Shown piece by piece: positions 1 through 12,513 of a DNA stretch of 64,000 bases. Position 1 is the stretch's first letter. Every line of letters begins with the position of its first letter. Below the pieces are notes generated by a model, which was not told the origin of the DNA, did no database searches, and saw only the letters and a program-made list of their open reading frames with translations. The stretch covers positions 21,716,981-21,780,980 of the forward strand of contig NC_045147.1 of assembly GCF_008831285.2 (NCBI RefSeq), written 5' to 3'. Source of the DNA: Nymphaea colorata (Eukaryota; Streptophyta; Magnoliopsida; Nymphaeales; Nymphaeaceae). The translations under genes and the position numbers were made by a program.

Positions 1-3000
1 TGTTGGAATTGACAAAAGTGGACTTGTAAGATTAAGCTATAAACAATCATATTCTCTATGAACAATAGGTTAGCATATAGTATATCATAACTCTGCAACT
101 ATGAGGAAGCCATGCAGCTCCACCACATGCTGCCAAAATTACAATGTGAAAAAAGTTGTCCTCCAACTCCACTAGATTTCAGTTCACTCTGTTTTATTCT
201 TTTTCCTCATATTTTCCCTACTCTCTTCACGTTCAGAGCATTCTTTTCCACTTACAAAGATCAAATTGGAAGTAATATCAGTACCAGCCGAGCAGCCACT
301 TTTAGTAAGCAGCTACAAGGGCAACATCAGAGCAAGGAACTGCTGATAGTATAGCACTACAGAACAAAATCCATTAAATAAAATGTAATGCATAATCCGA
401 AATGATAACCTGAATATAAAACTGTAGATTTGTTATTAAGAAAACCATGTGTTCCCGGACATGCCACATTGGTCTGGAATGTTGCCGACGTTGCTCGGAA
501 CACTTCCTACGATCCTTACGGTTCTTAGCAAAATCCATGTGATCTTGGTGCATTGCTGATGCCCATGATTTTTCCAATTCCATCTGTGTACGCTTAAGTT
601 TAAGCAAATATTGGAAAACCCTGCGGTACCTGAAAAAGAATATAGCTTCAAGCATATGCATCATGGTGCAAAAAAAAAATGAAGCATATTAATGGCCTCT
701 AATATTAAGAGACCAGTGAAAATAATAGCAACAGTGATATGCCTCCAAAGAAATCTTACTTAGATAGAACTTCCTGAGTAAAGAAAAGCTGTAAAGGCCA
801 ATCAACTGAATATTCGAGTGCAATGGCATCCCATCCATCAGGCACTGAGCCTAGAGAAGAGATAGCTAGTAGAGAATCAGAACTTTTTTCACCACCAATT
901 TTTAAGCTTGAAAGATCCAACTGGGACGATATTGCCTTAACTTCAGACTGCAATCTGATGGACACAAATCAAGACAAGTGAGAGAATTTTGCTTTACAAT
1001 AATTTCATTTTCAAAAAAAGGGAAAATAATCAGGTGCAATCACATCATATGCGGCAAAACAAGTACCTCAGTGAAACTCGTGAAAAGTACTTATCATCAT
1101 CGCCTATTGTCTTTGATGCGGCCTGAATAAAGAACAAAGTTTACACATTGTATTACACCATAGTATTGTCACAAAAAACGCGTCTTAATCTAAAAAAACA
1201 CGCTAAATACGTGAAAAACAAGTCAGCCGTATAAAACGGCAAGTAGACACGTCCATTGTAAAAAAATGCCAGAAAAAAAAAACATGAAAAAATGGGTACT
1301 ATATGTGTATTATACACATTTGTTACGTGTTTTTTTCATATTCTTTATTAATTTTTATTTTTTTATTCAAGATTTATTAAATGTTTAAATTTTTTAAAAA
1401 TTTGCCGAGATTTTCCCGAGATATACAACTTTGCCGTATTGTACCCAAGAAATTTCTCACAGTATAATACTCGTACACGATATATATGACAATGCACCAT
1501 ACTGCCCATATTATTCTATCAGGAGGTTATATTCTGCACTTGTATCTCTTTCTTTTGTTTTATGAGGAAAGTGTCAACCAGACATGAAGAGGGTGATTGC
1601 TCAAACATTCAGCTTTATATAGCGAACAGAACTAAGCTTGGAATTGATTTTCATGGCTAATATTTACATCCTAGCTAAGTCACCGCGGTACGCCTGGGAG
1701 GCTCGCGTACCGTACGGGGGTGCACGGTGGTATGTTTGGATCTGGTTTCAGGTCGAAACCAGATCCAAACCATATTTTGATCCGTAAAAACCAAAACCTA
1801 ACGCCCGACTCTCGCCTTCTTCTCCTTCTCCGGTTCTCCTCAAGCAAGAGGAAGAATGACCCTTCACCGAAGAACAGCACACCTGCTGCACTTTCCGTGC
1901 TGGGCAAACGAACTTCGGATTGAGGCCAGGCACGGCGGACGCCAAAAGAGAAGGCAGACTAAATCTGGTAGGGTAGGGGAACGATGAAAGCAGGAAGGAC
2001 ACAGGCAGAGAGCAGGTGAGGGATGGAAATCGGTCTGGTAGGGTTATGCCCATTGGTGGTGGTCTGGCCCTCTGGGCAAGTTCTGCTTTAACGCAGTTGT
2101 TGTCGACGGAGTTCTGCAGGGGGATGGTGCAGGCGCTGCTAGAGCATCTCCTGAAGTGGGGAGGTTGGCATGAAGGGCTGAAGGAAGTGCTGGTGGGTGT
2201 AGAGCATTGAGGGGAATTACAGGGGAAGGTGGGGTGGTTTCTCGGGCAGTTCAAAGACTGTACTGGCTGCTCAGGTCTATGAGGAAGGAACTGCCATCAT
2301 TGGCAGAGAAGGTGTACAAGGAGGTGCGCTGATCGAGCTAAAATTGAGCCATTTTGGTGATTGCCTTTGCAAGAGCTGAAATTGAGCCATTTTGGTGATT
2401 GGCTTTGCAAGAGCCATTTTGGTGATTGTTTTGTTTTTTTTTCAAAATTTATAATTTTTTTAATTTAAAAATTAATGTTATTACATAAAAAATATACCGT
2501 ATCCGTACCATGATTTGCAAAAACGACGTACCCGTACCCGTTTTCTCGTACCCGTACCGCGGTGACATAGCATCCTAGAAGTTCATTTTCTTTTAGGATA
2601 ATGCTTCGTTTGACCATCAGATATATCCATGTACTTACAATCACACAGTCTTCATAGAGAGTTGCCAAAACAATCGTTTAATAGAACATTTAAAAGTGCG
2701 CATGTACTCCAGAATTTTGAAAATTGTCCCATGCGCAGCTGGCAAGAAAGGTACGTCACTAGCAGTAATGACTTGTTTAGGTTTCTCTTTCAAATGCATT
2801 AAATGCAATAGGTGGCTTGGCACAAAGTTGGAATCTAAATTCGACCTTAAATATGGGTTTAAAAGAAGAAAAGCCATACAGGCATGCTTATCTCGGGCTT
2901 ACTATTTTTCATATTTGTGACTTTGCTGTGAACGCCACTGCTTTCTTGCACTTAATACACATCAATGACAATTGCATCAACTATAGACTAATATTATTTT

Positions 3001-4509
3001 TTTGCAGGAAAACATGAAAAACAACTGAAGAATACAAGATAGGGCAGCACAAGTTACAATTTTTTATAACAAACGACAAACCCTTTTGCGTTGACTGCTT
3101 CAAATGACTTGAAATCTATGCAGCCTATGGATAAAACTTTTTTGTACATTAACAAAATTACTCGATGTTGACTTCTGAAACTGTTTGCATAACTTCTCAC
3201 ATATGTGATATCCTAGACTGGTGAAAGACATGCTCCAACAAATTCATAACAAGTGTCAGATAAACTAACAAGCATATGAAAGCAGGTTATTGCCAGCCAG
3301 ATATCCTAATGGCAACATATATGTATTTGTAATCTTATGTGCAGCACATCCACACGATGTTGTCATCTAGATTGCTAAAAACGCAGCCTACTCTAAGAGC
3401 ACCTCTTTGAAGAGTGACTACCAAATTTGATAGGTTTTTTTGTAATTTATCTAGCCTAAAATTAGTTAACAACTTTGCTATGCTTCCTTGACAACTTAGA
3501 AGTGAATTTCCTCAAAGTAACGTAAATTTGCCAACTGAGATACATAAGCAGAAAATCATATGCAATGCTTCACGCTGACAGAAGGGAAGAGCCTAAAAGA
3601 GCATGACTTACCAATTGAAATGGAACCATAAGGTCAGCTTCAGCAGTTGAATAACGAGGGGGAAGGCGCATTAGTTGGCGGCTCTCCTCAAGAAAGCACT
3701 GGCAAGAGAATAGAAGTCCCACAATTGGAAATGTACATATAATAAGATCGACAAGTACTACAGAGTAGAGAGTACAGATATAGGAAAGTGACATGAATTA
3801 CTAAGACATACAATATGGCATATCAAATAAGTTAATAGAGGTGTCATCCTCAAGTTGCCAGCATCAGGAGAAAAAAAATTGCTTTGATATAAACAGAGTC
3901 CTAATTAATAATCATGTACATAATTTATAATTTTAATTTTTAAGTCATAAAAATAGGAAGAAAATTGTTAGATGGGCTTTTTTTCTTTTGGCCAGCATTT
4001 AATTTTTTTTTTTTCTGCTTCCCGGTTCCCATACCCTAGTGGTAGATGTAGCTTAGTTATTAAAAATCCCAACGATTTGGCCAACTGGCATGACTAAGTC
4101 ATCGAGTGGCCTTGTTTGCAACCAGTGACTAGTTGGCCAATGTGATCAAACTAGCCAATTAATCAGCTTAGTTGTTGGTCAGCCAACTAATCTCATCCTA
4201 TAATTACATATCTGCCTTCTTATGCATGCCCCCATCCCTCTCTTTTAAGTCGGGCATCAGGCCAGGCCAGCCCGCAGCCTGAAACCCAAGCCCAGGCCCG
4301 TATCGGTTAAAATAAAAAAATATTTTTTAAATGTAAAATAAAAACTTTTAAATATAAAATATATTTTTTAATAATAAATTATACATTATTATTAAAATAA
4401 AATAATATTAAAAATATATCGGGCTGAATCGGGCCCAAACCAGGGCTTGATCGGGCCGGCCAGCCAGGTACTGGGTACCCATCGGGTACCTGGCCGGATG
4501 CCCAACCCT

Positions 4510-4555
<46 letters not shown>

Positions 4556-7500
4556 ACTTAGGAATATAGTAACCAAGACTGAAAACTCAGATGTAACTGG
4601 ACTTAAAAGAAAAATAAATAAGTGATTTGATGCTACAGCAAATTGAATATATAGCAAAGAACTCACTCCCTTTTGTAGAACTTCACTCTTCCAATCAGCA
4701 GTTTATACAATTATAGTACATATACTTGACGATCTCATGATAGTGAAGCAATTTACAAACAAGACAACATCCACCATGCAAACCCTAATTTTATAAAAAT
4801 GAGTGTAGCATCTTAATAGTCTTCTTTAAACTGGCTGTACATGGTAAATTGAATGAAATATTATGGTTGCAAATTTTCCATTAAGCAGACGGACAACTCT
4901 TCTTGTTGCACTGTCATCAGTATTGTTATGTTCTCCCATCAGTTGAAAAAAGAGAATATAAACCCGGCCTCAAAATAGGATGCAATATGGTTTCCCAAAG
5001 GTTCTGATCTAACTGCCAAAGAAAGAAACATTTGTTCTTAAACTCCTACACCTGATGCAACAATAACTCAATAAGGCAAACCATAAACAAGAAAATTCAC
5101 CTGGAAGAAGTCTCCTTTGGCTAAAAGAAAGTAATCTTTAAGAGCTTTCAGATGTCCATCCAAATCTGCATGCACAACTACAAGCTGCAAAGGGAATTTT
5201 ATAAAGAAGTTTATATGTGCATGCATGCACGTGTTTGTGTGCATTTACCTGATTTTTTCGACAACTCCCCCCCCCCAACCCTTTTCCTTTTACTCTCACC
5301 TTTTCTCTCTCTCTATCTCTCCCTTTTACTTCTTTTCTCTTCATAATCGTCCTTCCCGCCCCAGGATTACTGGACACAAGGGGAGGGAAGAGACCTGAAA
5401 ATCCACTCCCAAAAATGCGATCAATTTAAATATAATATATATAGCTAACATGCCACACCTGCCAAAGATGACCAGCTGCTATCATGCGAGTGGAGTCAAC
5501 AGCATGTTCGAATGACCTCTTATGAAACTCAGGGGACTCCTGCAAGATATCTAAAAATATCAGAAAAAGTCTGTAGTAGACAGTACAAGCAAGAAAAGAA
5601 ACTGAGTGCAAACTATAACTTTTTCAGATGATTATCATAAAGCCTAATTCACACATAAAATCCACAATATATGAGGGACAACATGTTGCATTCAAACAAC
5701 ATTAACATATGAACAAAAACAAAGATGGATGGTGGGTACCCTTAATTCTTGAAGCATACCAACGATCTTATCAGCTTCAGATTGAGGGAACAATTCTTCT
5801 CCAACAAGTTGAGTGTCAATGCAAGGCTCCTTTTGAGCAAAGCATCCCAACAGTCCCTGATATTTGTTGGATCCTCTTGGAACTCCATGATGGAAAACCT
5901 CAGCCTTACACCTGAAAGCAGGACTAGGGTTCCTTAGAACCCTTATTGCTTTCCCAGAGAAAAGTATGGATTCGGCAACCCGCATATGGATATACTGTGG
6001 TAGCATGTCCTGCACTATGAAGCATGGTGCATACTTATTTAAGACGTGGCATGTGAAACAAGTTGAGGCACCAGAAAATACAAAATAGCAACAGTTTTAT
6101 AACATTTCCATTTGCAAAAGATAGCCAAGCTGAACAGTCTTCAAGAAGTAAAAAATGTGTCATGTATGTGCCAAACAGGCACACAATACAACAGAAAAAT
6201 ATTACAAAAATATGTGCGTTTGATGATATCAGAGAGCAAATCTAATCCAATGCCATGGCCCATCTGAAGAAAGAGTTTGTTCGTTTGTATCTAGGTTAAA
6301 ACAGAAACAATCACAATCAAAGGTTGTTGATTTGAGAAAACAACTCTTTCAATATTCACTATAATGGAGAATATTGCTTGGACTTGCTGAAGAAGTCAAT
6401 GAAATAGAGGTATAAATTAAGAAGCTGAACAATTTAGGGATTTAAAGTTAAATGACCATCAAAGGGATGAGCAAGCAGAAAGGAAACCAAAGCTTCGCAC
6501 AAAGACATGGTAAGTCAAAAGTTCTTTGTCACGTGATTTAAAATTTCAACACTTCAAATTGCAAATGAAGATTATCAAACTGACAGTCCAACGCAACAAC
6601 TGATGTTTCATCTATGAAGGATCGAGGAAATATACCAGGAAAACATGGAATCCTGAGTTCCAATCTGTTAGAGATGCATCTTCCAATGATTTTTGTGTAT
6701 CCTTTTTAGATGGATGACCAGAGTTATGCAGTGCTTGTTCTCCTTCCACATTTTCTTGTCTGCAAAATCAGTATTCAAAATGCATTTAAATATCAGGCAC
6801 TTGAATTTTCAAATTTGCAAAAGCTTTAACAGTCCAAGATGCTGACACAAGATGCTGAACGTTCAGTTTTCAGTTGAGCATTGAAAAGACAGGCTGACAG
6901 GCAAAGAAAAACCGTCAATCCTAGTGACTGTTCAATTGTTTGTACTTTGTAGAAATGAATAATACCTCCTAATAAAAAATTCTCCATATTGATCTTGAAG
7001 AAGTCCATGAACCATCCATGCTGCCAATTGCCGATACATGACCTGATGCCCATGCCAAAGTAGCCTGGTAAATGCATGAAGGTCAATCACAGATTAACTA
7101 CTGTAAGGATTTGAAAAGCCCATTTCTGGCTATAGACAACAAGAAATTAAGCGAGTTGCACCTATGTTGTTAAGGCCTCGCCTAGGCATGGACTAAACCT
7201 GAGTCCACACCCGTCGCCTAAGTCCACCACTTAGGCAACGGGATATGTGCCGGGTGAAAAGTAACCTTACCTTTCAATTTAAGCTTTTTAATTGAGTATA
7301 TATTGTTATGTACTTTATTTGTATTGATTATGTATTTTTATGTTGATTATGTTGTTATATGCATACTGTTATGTATGTGTACATTGTTAGTCACTTAGTA
7401 TGTTATATAGTATTGTGATACATCATACCTATAATATGTAATTATGTATATATTAGTATAGTTATGTTACGTACTTATATCATATAGTTATATGTATTGT

Positions 7501-10169
7501 TAATTTGTGATAACTGTTATAAATTTATATGTATATACTATAGTCACAGAAAAAGCGTTTTCTCGAGAAAAAAAACTCGAAAAAAAATGCGATAAATTAA
7601 ATGGCCGTTTAAAACTTTAAAAAAAACGTTTTTTTTTTAACATTAAAATGAAAAAACCTTGCCATTTAAAACTCCGAGACGTTATTTGTGACTATGGTAT
7701 ATACTATTATGTTAAATTGTATTGTAATACAATTTCCTATTCTTGCTATATGTATTGTAATATGTGTTAGATGTATATATTGTTATGTACAGTCTGTTAT
7801 ACCTGTTACATAGTATTGCATCAACTTATTATATGTATATATTGTTAGCTTGTTATATAATAGGTAGAACTGTGATACCTGTCATATGTATACGTTAGTT
7901 TTGTTACGCACTTATGTGTACTGTTACTGTTGTGCACTTATATGTATGCTATTATGTATTTGTTAATTTTTTTTACTATAGTGTGTTTATCCTTTAAGTA
8001 CAGATGAATTAAAGCCTTCTTGCAAAGTTACGTTCCTTCTTCTAAAGATTAGATTTATTTTTTAGTTTTGCTTCTTGTATTAGTTTACATTTAATGAGTA
8101 ACGTTAAACTTCTCCTACTGATTTTGCATAGTCAATGAAGTCAACAATTAATTTTTTATTGTTTAATTTGATTATGTCTGTTATATTATTATTACTACCC
8201 TCTACCTTTCAAATATTAATAATAGTTAATCAAAATAACTTGACATATTAACATAACCAAAAAATAATAATAGAAAAAAATTAGTCGCCTTTTTTGCCAA
8301 GGCCTAGGCTCTGCCTGTCGCCTAGGTAGCACCTGGACTCCTTGACAACATGACAAAAAAAAACGTGAAAAAAAACAGATATGTTCCTTATAAGAAGATG
8401 CAGCCCTTGCATCTAAGGAATAGATGCAACCAACTAAGCTATTATTGATTTTCATATATTTCTTACACCCAAAAAAAATCAAGTACCTAAAAAGAGGCGA
8501 TAAAGTTAGATGATGGACTTTTCACCTTACCAATCAAAACACACAACACTAATTACCACACCTTCCAAAAGTAAAGCGTTAAACAAACAAATCTAGTCTG
8601 AACCTTTGCATACAAGCTTGCAATTCAGGCACTCCACAGTGGCAACGTTTGTATAACAGATTAAGAAGTTGGCCCCCCCTGACATCATTACATTCAATCT
8701 CCATGACAAACTCAGAAAGTGGTGCCAGCAGCATATCAAACTGCAAGACAAAAGTAAATAACTCCACTGAAATGCACAAAATGAAAAAAGTGAGTACAAA
8801 GTTCTTAAGAGAATTGCAATAAAAGCCAAAACTCAATAAGGTTCTTCATTGTCTTTTCATGAAAATTAAGGACACACATACTAATAAACAGCCAGAATGA
8901 TGGTCTTCCTTTTTAATTATCATACATGGGTTTCTGAAAAATATAATTGTTGTTTGATGAACTGCTCAGTGAAAAAAAAAAAAGTTTGTACTTGTCCATT
9001 TTCATGCTTATGGTTATGCTTTCTGTTATCTAGAAAAAAGGGGAAAAAAACAGCCCAGCAGTAGAAAAACTAACATGGTTTCATCTGACCAGCCATGATA
9101 CAGATGTTGAACTAAATCCAAAGTCCGAACCATGAGTCCACAGTCCATCAGAAGAGGCAAGAACTAAACCACATAAGAAACTACTGGTAGACTACCAGTC
9201 CAAAAATATTTTATTATTGAGATGAGTCCAACTGACAAAAACAGAAAGCTATTCCAACAATTACAGATAATCATGACCTGTTCCAAGTATTGCCTGCCAG
9301 ATAAATATATAAATACCAATGCAACGTTGACATCATCCATGCCTCAAAACAAATCAACTAACCTCGTAGAGACCTTTAGTCACAGTTGCCAATATGGGTA
9401 CAGGATCAGCTAAGACCTGCTGTTCAACTTGTAGGACGGCAGATCTGTACACTGACAGTATCTCGGCAACTCCATTAGCTATTGCTTTTCGATACACACT
9501 CGGCATTTTATTTTCGACCTTCAAGGATACGGGAGCCTGATTTTGAACATTCCCATAGGTGATCCATGCCACATTTGGGTTGCGTGACTTTGCAACAAAT
9601 TCAGTGAGCTTTCTGTAATAAAGCCCCAGGCAGACAAGCCTTTCGATAACATCCCTACAATGATAAATACAACAATAACTTAGAAACGGATGTCCGAGAG
9701 AAAAAATGATGACCTAGGAGAAAAATGATACCACAAGCATAACTAATTTGGTTTGTCACTCGTCCATGATTTTCTAAAATTGTGTGTTCAAATTGAAGCA
9801 TTGATTGACTCAAAGCACTTGTAGGACAAGGTTGATTAAAAGAACCAAGTTCGAGGGTTTCAAATAAACCAACATAAAAAATCAACATGACTCGCACTAA
9901 GAAAATATGTTGGGGAGAAGCTCAACGCCTCGAAAATCGAAATAGATACAACCACGAACAGGGACCAAATTTTGACAAGCAACAAAGCCCAATTGAACCA
10001 TTGAACCAGCCAAAGGGATGATAACAAAAATTAGGGTTTACCTTTCAGACGGCTGAACGAACGCCAGATCGGGAGCGAGTTTGAACATGACCTTGCCGGA
10101 TTCATCCTTCTGCTTGATCACGAAATCCCCTGTGTGGCCCAGCAGAGCAAGAAGGACCTCGTGTAGCAT
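1..10169 (-). CDS. GCP4: Gamma-tubulin complex component 4 (GCP4), 3' end outside the window
   Basis: Subunit of the gamma-tubulin ring complex that nucleates microtubules in the cytoplasm. I read twelve exons on the minus strand, all joining in phase (591 codons): 10042-10169, 9363-9654, 8604-8740, 6966-7064, 6636-6759, 5740-6009, 5459-5539, 5101-5184, 3612-3698, 1067-1122, 760-954 and 410-629. The start ATG at 10167-10169 gives MLHEVLLALLGHTGDF, the usual GCP4 N-terminus. Other family blocks are RGGQLLNLLYKRCHCG, AGKAIRVLRNPSPAF-like residues, QLMRLPPR, DGWDAIALEYSVDWP and RPMWHVREHM. The last exon read ends FYIQ, so the C-terminal exons lie left of base 1, and 1-409 is read as intron. Every junction is GT-AG. 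The 2.5-kb intron between 1123 and 3611 contains a hAT-like insertion. The gene looks intact and functional. Family assignment is from recognised sequence; exon borders are from my reading. Confidence 0.93.
1123..1666. repeat. AT-rich intronic block, possible decayed MITE
   Basis: Intron sequence of GCP4. It contains a CATAGTATTGTCACA-like stretch near 1158 that resembles the ends of the small element at 7531-7704, followed by A/T-rich filler up to about 1500. I could not define two clean ends, so this is only a possible relic. Confidence 0.3.
1667..2578. mobile_element. Non-autonomous hAT-like element with 8-bp target duplication
   Basis: An 896-bp insertion (1675-2570) in the long GCP4 intron. 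It is bounded by 18-bp terminal inverted repeats: CTAAGTCACCGCGGTACG on the left, and the same with one mismatch (CTATG...) when the right end is read on the other strand. It is flanked by the perfect 8-bp direct repeat CATCCTAG at 1667-1674 and 2571-2578. An 8-bp duplication with short terminal repeats is what hAT transposons leave. No transposase is recognisable inside, so it must have moved with help. The interior is GC-richer than the intron and includes a short tandem repeat near 2338-2428. The family name is inferred from the duplication length; a Mutator-like origin is less likely. Confidence 0.85.
4248..4508. repeat. MITE family A, copy 1 (GGGCATC ends)
   Basis: About 260 bp in a GCP4 intron. 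The ends form an imperfect inverted repeat: TCGGGCATCAGGCCAGG on the left, TTGGGCATCCGGCCAGG on the other strand at the right. The outer parts are rich in GGCC and GCCC, and the centre is almost pure A and T. The same arrangement recurs at 13107-13438, so this is a dispersed family and not a chance palindrome. No coding capacity. Confidence 0.6.
4510..4553. repeat. CT dinucleotide microsatellite
   Basis: A run of roughly twenty CT units immediately after the right end of the GGGCATC element, inside a GCP4 intron. Confidence 0.9.
7163..8351. repeat. Element with CCTAGGC-rich inverted ends
   Basis: About 1.2 kb in the GCP4 intron between exons 3 and 4. The left end reads ATGTTGTTAAGG followed by CCTCGCCTAGGC; the right end, on the other strand, reads ATGTTGTCAAGG followed further in by CCTAGGC motifs. 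The interior is AT-rich, dominated by TATGTATTGTTA-like words, and has no coding capacity. I saw no clear target duplication, so the limits are approximate. A separate small element is nested at 7531-7704. Confidence 0.5.
7531..7704. repeat. Nested 174-bp MITE with 18-bp inverted ends
   Basis: Terminal repeats GTATATACTATAGTCACA (7531-7548) and, on the opposite strand at 7687-7704, GTATATACCATAGTCACA: one mismatch in 18. The interior has long A runs and no ORF. It sits inside the larger repeat at 7163-8351, so it was probably inserted later. Confidence 0.65.
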
Positions 10170-10283
10170 CCTCTCCTCCCTCCTTTCTCCCACCTCTTCC
10201 CTCCCCTCTCCAACAACTCTCCCACCTCTTCCCTCCTCTTTCCTCTCTGTCCAAATGAATCAATCAGGTAGCGTTTAGCAGCA

Positions 10284-10328
10284 CCAGGATTAAAATCCTT
10301 GGATCAAATCTCATGATTTTAATCCTGG
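10284..10328. repeat. Perfect 14-bp inverted repeat upstream of GCP4
   Basis: CCAGGATTAAAATC at 10284-10297 and its exact complement GATTTTAATCCTGG at 10315-10328, with a 17-bp loop. Related words (CCTGGATTTTAAT, ATGGATTTCAATCC) follow to about 10415. It lies 115 bp 5' of the GCP4 start codon. A small element end or a decayed MITE is likelier than a regulatory site. Confidence 0.55.
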
Positions 10329-10415
10329 AATCAAGCAAGTAGGGATTTGCATTCCCTCTCCAGAAATAGGATGTGTTTGTTTGACCTGGATTTTAATACC
10401 ATGGATTTCAATCCA

Positions 10416-12001
10416 GTGTTTGTTGAAGCTTTGGAAAAAAAAAAAATTGAATGTTGTGAACTTGTTATATAACAACCAACGTAAAAACATGTTGAAGAAA
10501 GCAACTGACTTGGAGCAACTAGTCTGTGTTTGTCCCTTTAGAGCCTTCAACAAATGTTATACCATATCATATCCACAAAATTAAAGAAGCAGCAAAATGA
10601 AGGTATGAGGTGAACATGGAACTCAGCAGCAATATAGGTATATATTCAAACAGAAACTAAATGTAAGATTGATCTGATTCATATGCAATGATTGAGTAAA
10701 TGGTATCTTTAAAAAGAGAACAAAATGTGTACACATAGATCTAGTGGCACTGGTGGCGCACTAGTGACAATGAGGGAAATCATTCTTGAAAGACGTCAAT
10801 GTAAATGCTGAAGGAAATTATGCTAGAAAGTGAAGAATGTTGTGCCAAGACTAAGATGATCGTATTGCATATGAGCAGAGCCCCACCATCACACTTTCCT
10901 AGCTCTTTTGCACTTTCGATCCTGGTTTAATATCATAAATTTATCATACTATCAGAATATGTGTATGGTAGAGAATAAATTATAACTTGTAAAATATATA
11001 CCATTCAAAATATACATCAATGCAAACAACACTGTATAGACTATAGATCAAGCCAAGCCAAGCAGTTCCACTCAGCTCATGCAGATGTGCGAACAACGGA
11101 GCCGGAAGAAGCATATTCAAGCTGCCATTTGGAGACCATGGGAGTGTTGAAATCAAGATTATAATCATGCCAAATAAATTTCAGTACAATGTTAAAATCA
11201 AGTAAAAAAGTCTGGATAAGAACCATTCGATCTTCTGCAGAATGCAAACCCATATCTGATTTACAAAAGCCCGTGCAATATATGTAATGCCTCTCTTTTA
11301 TACATTAGAATGTTACAAAGGAAATCTGGAAACAGTATTACACAACAAGAGAAAAATCGTCTACAAACGAGGCCCTCTACCTGCACATGAGAAGAACTGC
11401 AGTCCATAATAAACATACGAAAGCCATCTCAAATGCTATCAAAGTCGCCACAAAAAAGCACGCAGAAGAACATGTTTAACTACGGAACCTTCCAAAATTC
11501 GAACTTCAAACGAAAAAAAAAAAAAACAGAAATTTGATTGCAAAACAAAACCCTAGATTATGTTCTCCAGAAATCCCACATAAACAACAAAAAACCCAAC
11601 GATGGGGAGAACAGAGCGAGATTCACTTACGATTAGTGGAGCCAAACATTTTGACTGAAGAAAACGGGATGTTTCCTTTGGCCCCACCAACTAAATATAT
11701 AGACAAATGACCCAAAAGAACCCAGAAGAAACATAAATAAGAAAAATAACAAATTGATCTGATGCGCTCTCAAAACCGCGTACCGAGCACAGGCTTCACC
11801 AATGTCTGCTTAAATTTCAAGCATAGAGAAATTCAGAGTGTAGAAGGAGTAAGAGGGACCGACTTTACCTCGTGCCCCGATCTCTTATCATGATAGAGTG
11901 GGTAAAAAACCAAAAAGAGAGGAAGAAGACAGGAGAAGAACAATAAAATCTAGGAACTGATAAGAAATTCAAGTCAAGATTCAAGAAATCAAGCCAAGCA
12001 C
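10416..12001. other. Intergenic stretch between GCP4 and the ABCG fragment
   Basis: AT-rich sequence without a convincing gene. On the minus strand there are a few splice-like motifs, for example a short ATG-containing segment near 11631-11655 between a TTCTTCAG and a GTAAGTG, but no continuous protein similarity. They may be transcribed non-coding exons downstream of the ABCG promoter relic. I cannot assign a product. Confidence 0.4.
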
Positions 12002-12360
12002 CTCATCCGGTCGGTGGTGGGCAGCCTCTCAATCGCCGCCCATCTCAGAGCCTCCTCGTCGTCCTCCTCCGCCCTCAAGCTCCTCTTGAACACGTCCCTG
12101 GATGGCTGGATCGAGCTCCTCCAAACCTCCCTGAAACACCAGTCATTGTCTTGTCGGAATGAGAGAGGGACGACTAGAAAAACAAACTACGGAAAGAGAA
12201 ACGACCAACGAAAAAAACAGAAAGAGAGAAAGTGACTGATCTTACCGGAAACCGGAGGCGTCACGCTGCCGACGAACCTCTCTCTCCCTCGCAGCAGAGA
12301 TGATGCTGCTGCCTCTAGAGGCAGACGAGAGAAAGACGGGAGGCGGGAGGCGGGAGACGA
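12002..12360 (-). pseudogene. 5' fragment of a PDR-type ABCG transporter
   Basis: The 129-bp segment 12002-12130 on the minus strand encodes VWRSS, then SRDVFKRSLRAEEDDEEA, then LRWAAIERLPTTDRMR. This is the hallmark N-terminus of pleiotropic-drug-resistance ABC transporters (full-size ABCG, plasma-membrane efflux pumps): a Ser/Arg-rich start, then DDEEALKWAAIEKLPT-like residues. It is bounded by an acceptor (TTTCAG at 12131) and a donor (GTGCTT after 12002). Upstream, 12246-12360 resembles a purine-rich leader exon ending in a GTAAG donor. No in-frame Met precedes the segment: the ATG at 12144-12146 runs into a stop in another frame. None of the roughly 1,400 remaining residues (two ATP-binding domains, two membrane domains) occurs in the 1.8 kb before GCP4. 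It is therefore an orphan 5' piece, either captured or left by a deletion. Confidence 0.72.
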
Positions 12361-12513
12361 GAGAAAGCAAACAATGGGCAAAAGGATTTTTCTCGCCAAA
12401 GAGTCGGGGTTCGGCTTTTTTTCGATAAACCTTTTTCCGATTTCAACAATTTTGCGCGGTAAAATCTTCGCCGTTTCTTGAAAAGCAGAACTCAAAACCT
12501 TTCCAGGTTGCAC

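Noticed and set aside
1748-2254. 168-codon minus-strand frame inside the hAT-like element
   Set aside because: No transposase motif or other recognisable domain; composition follows the GC bias of the element.
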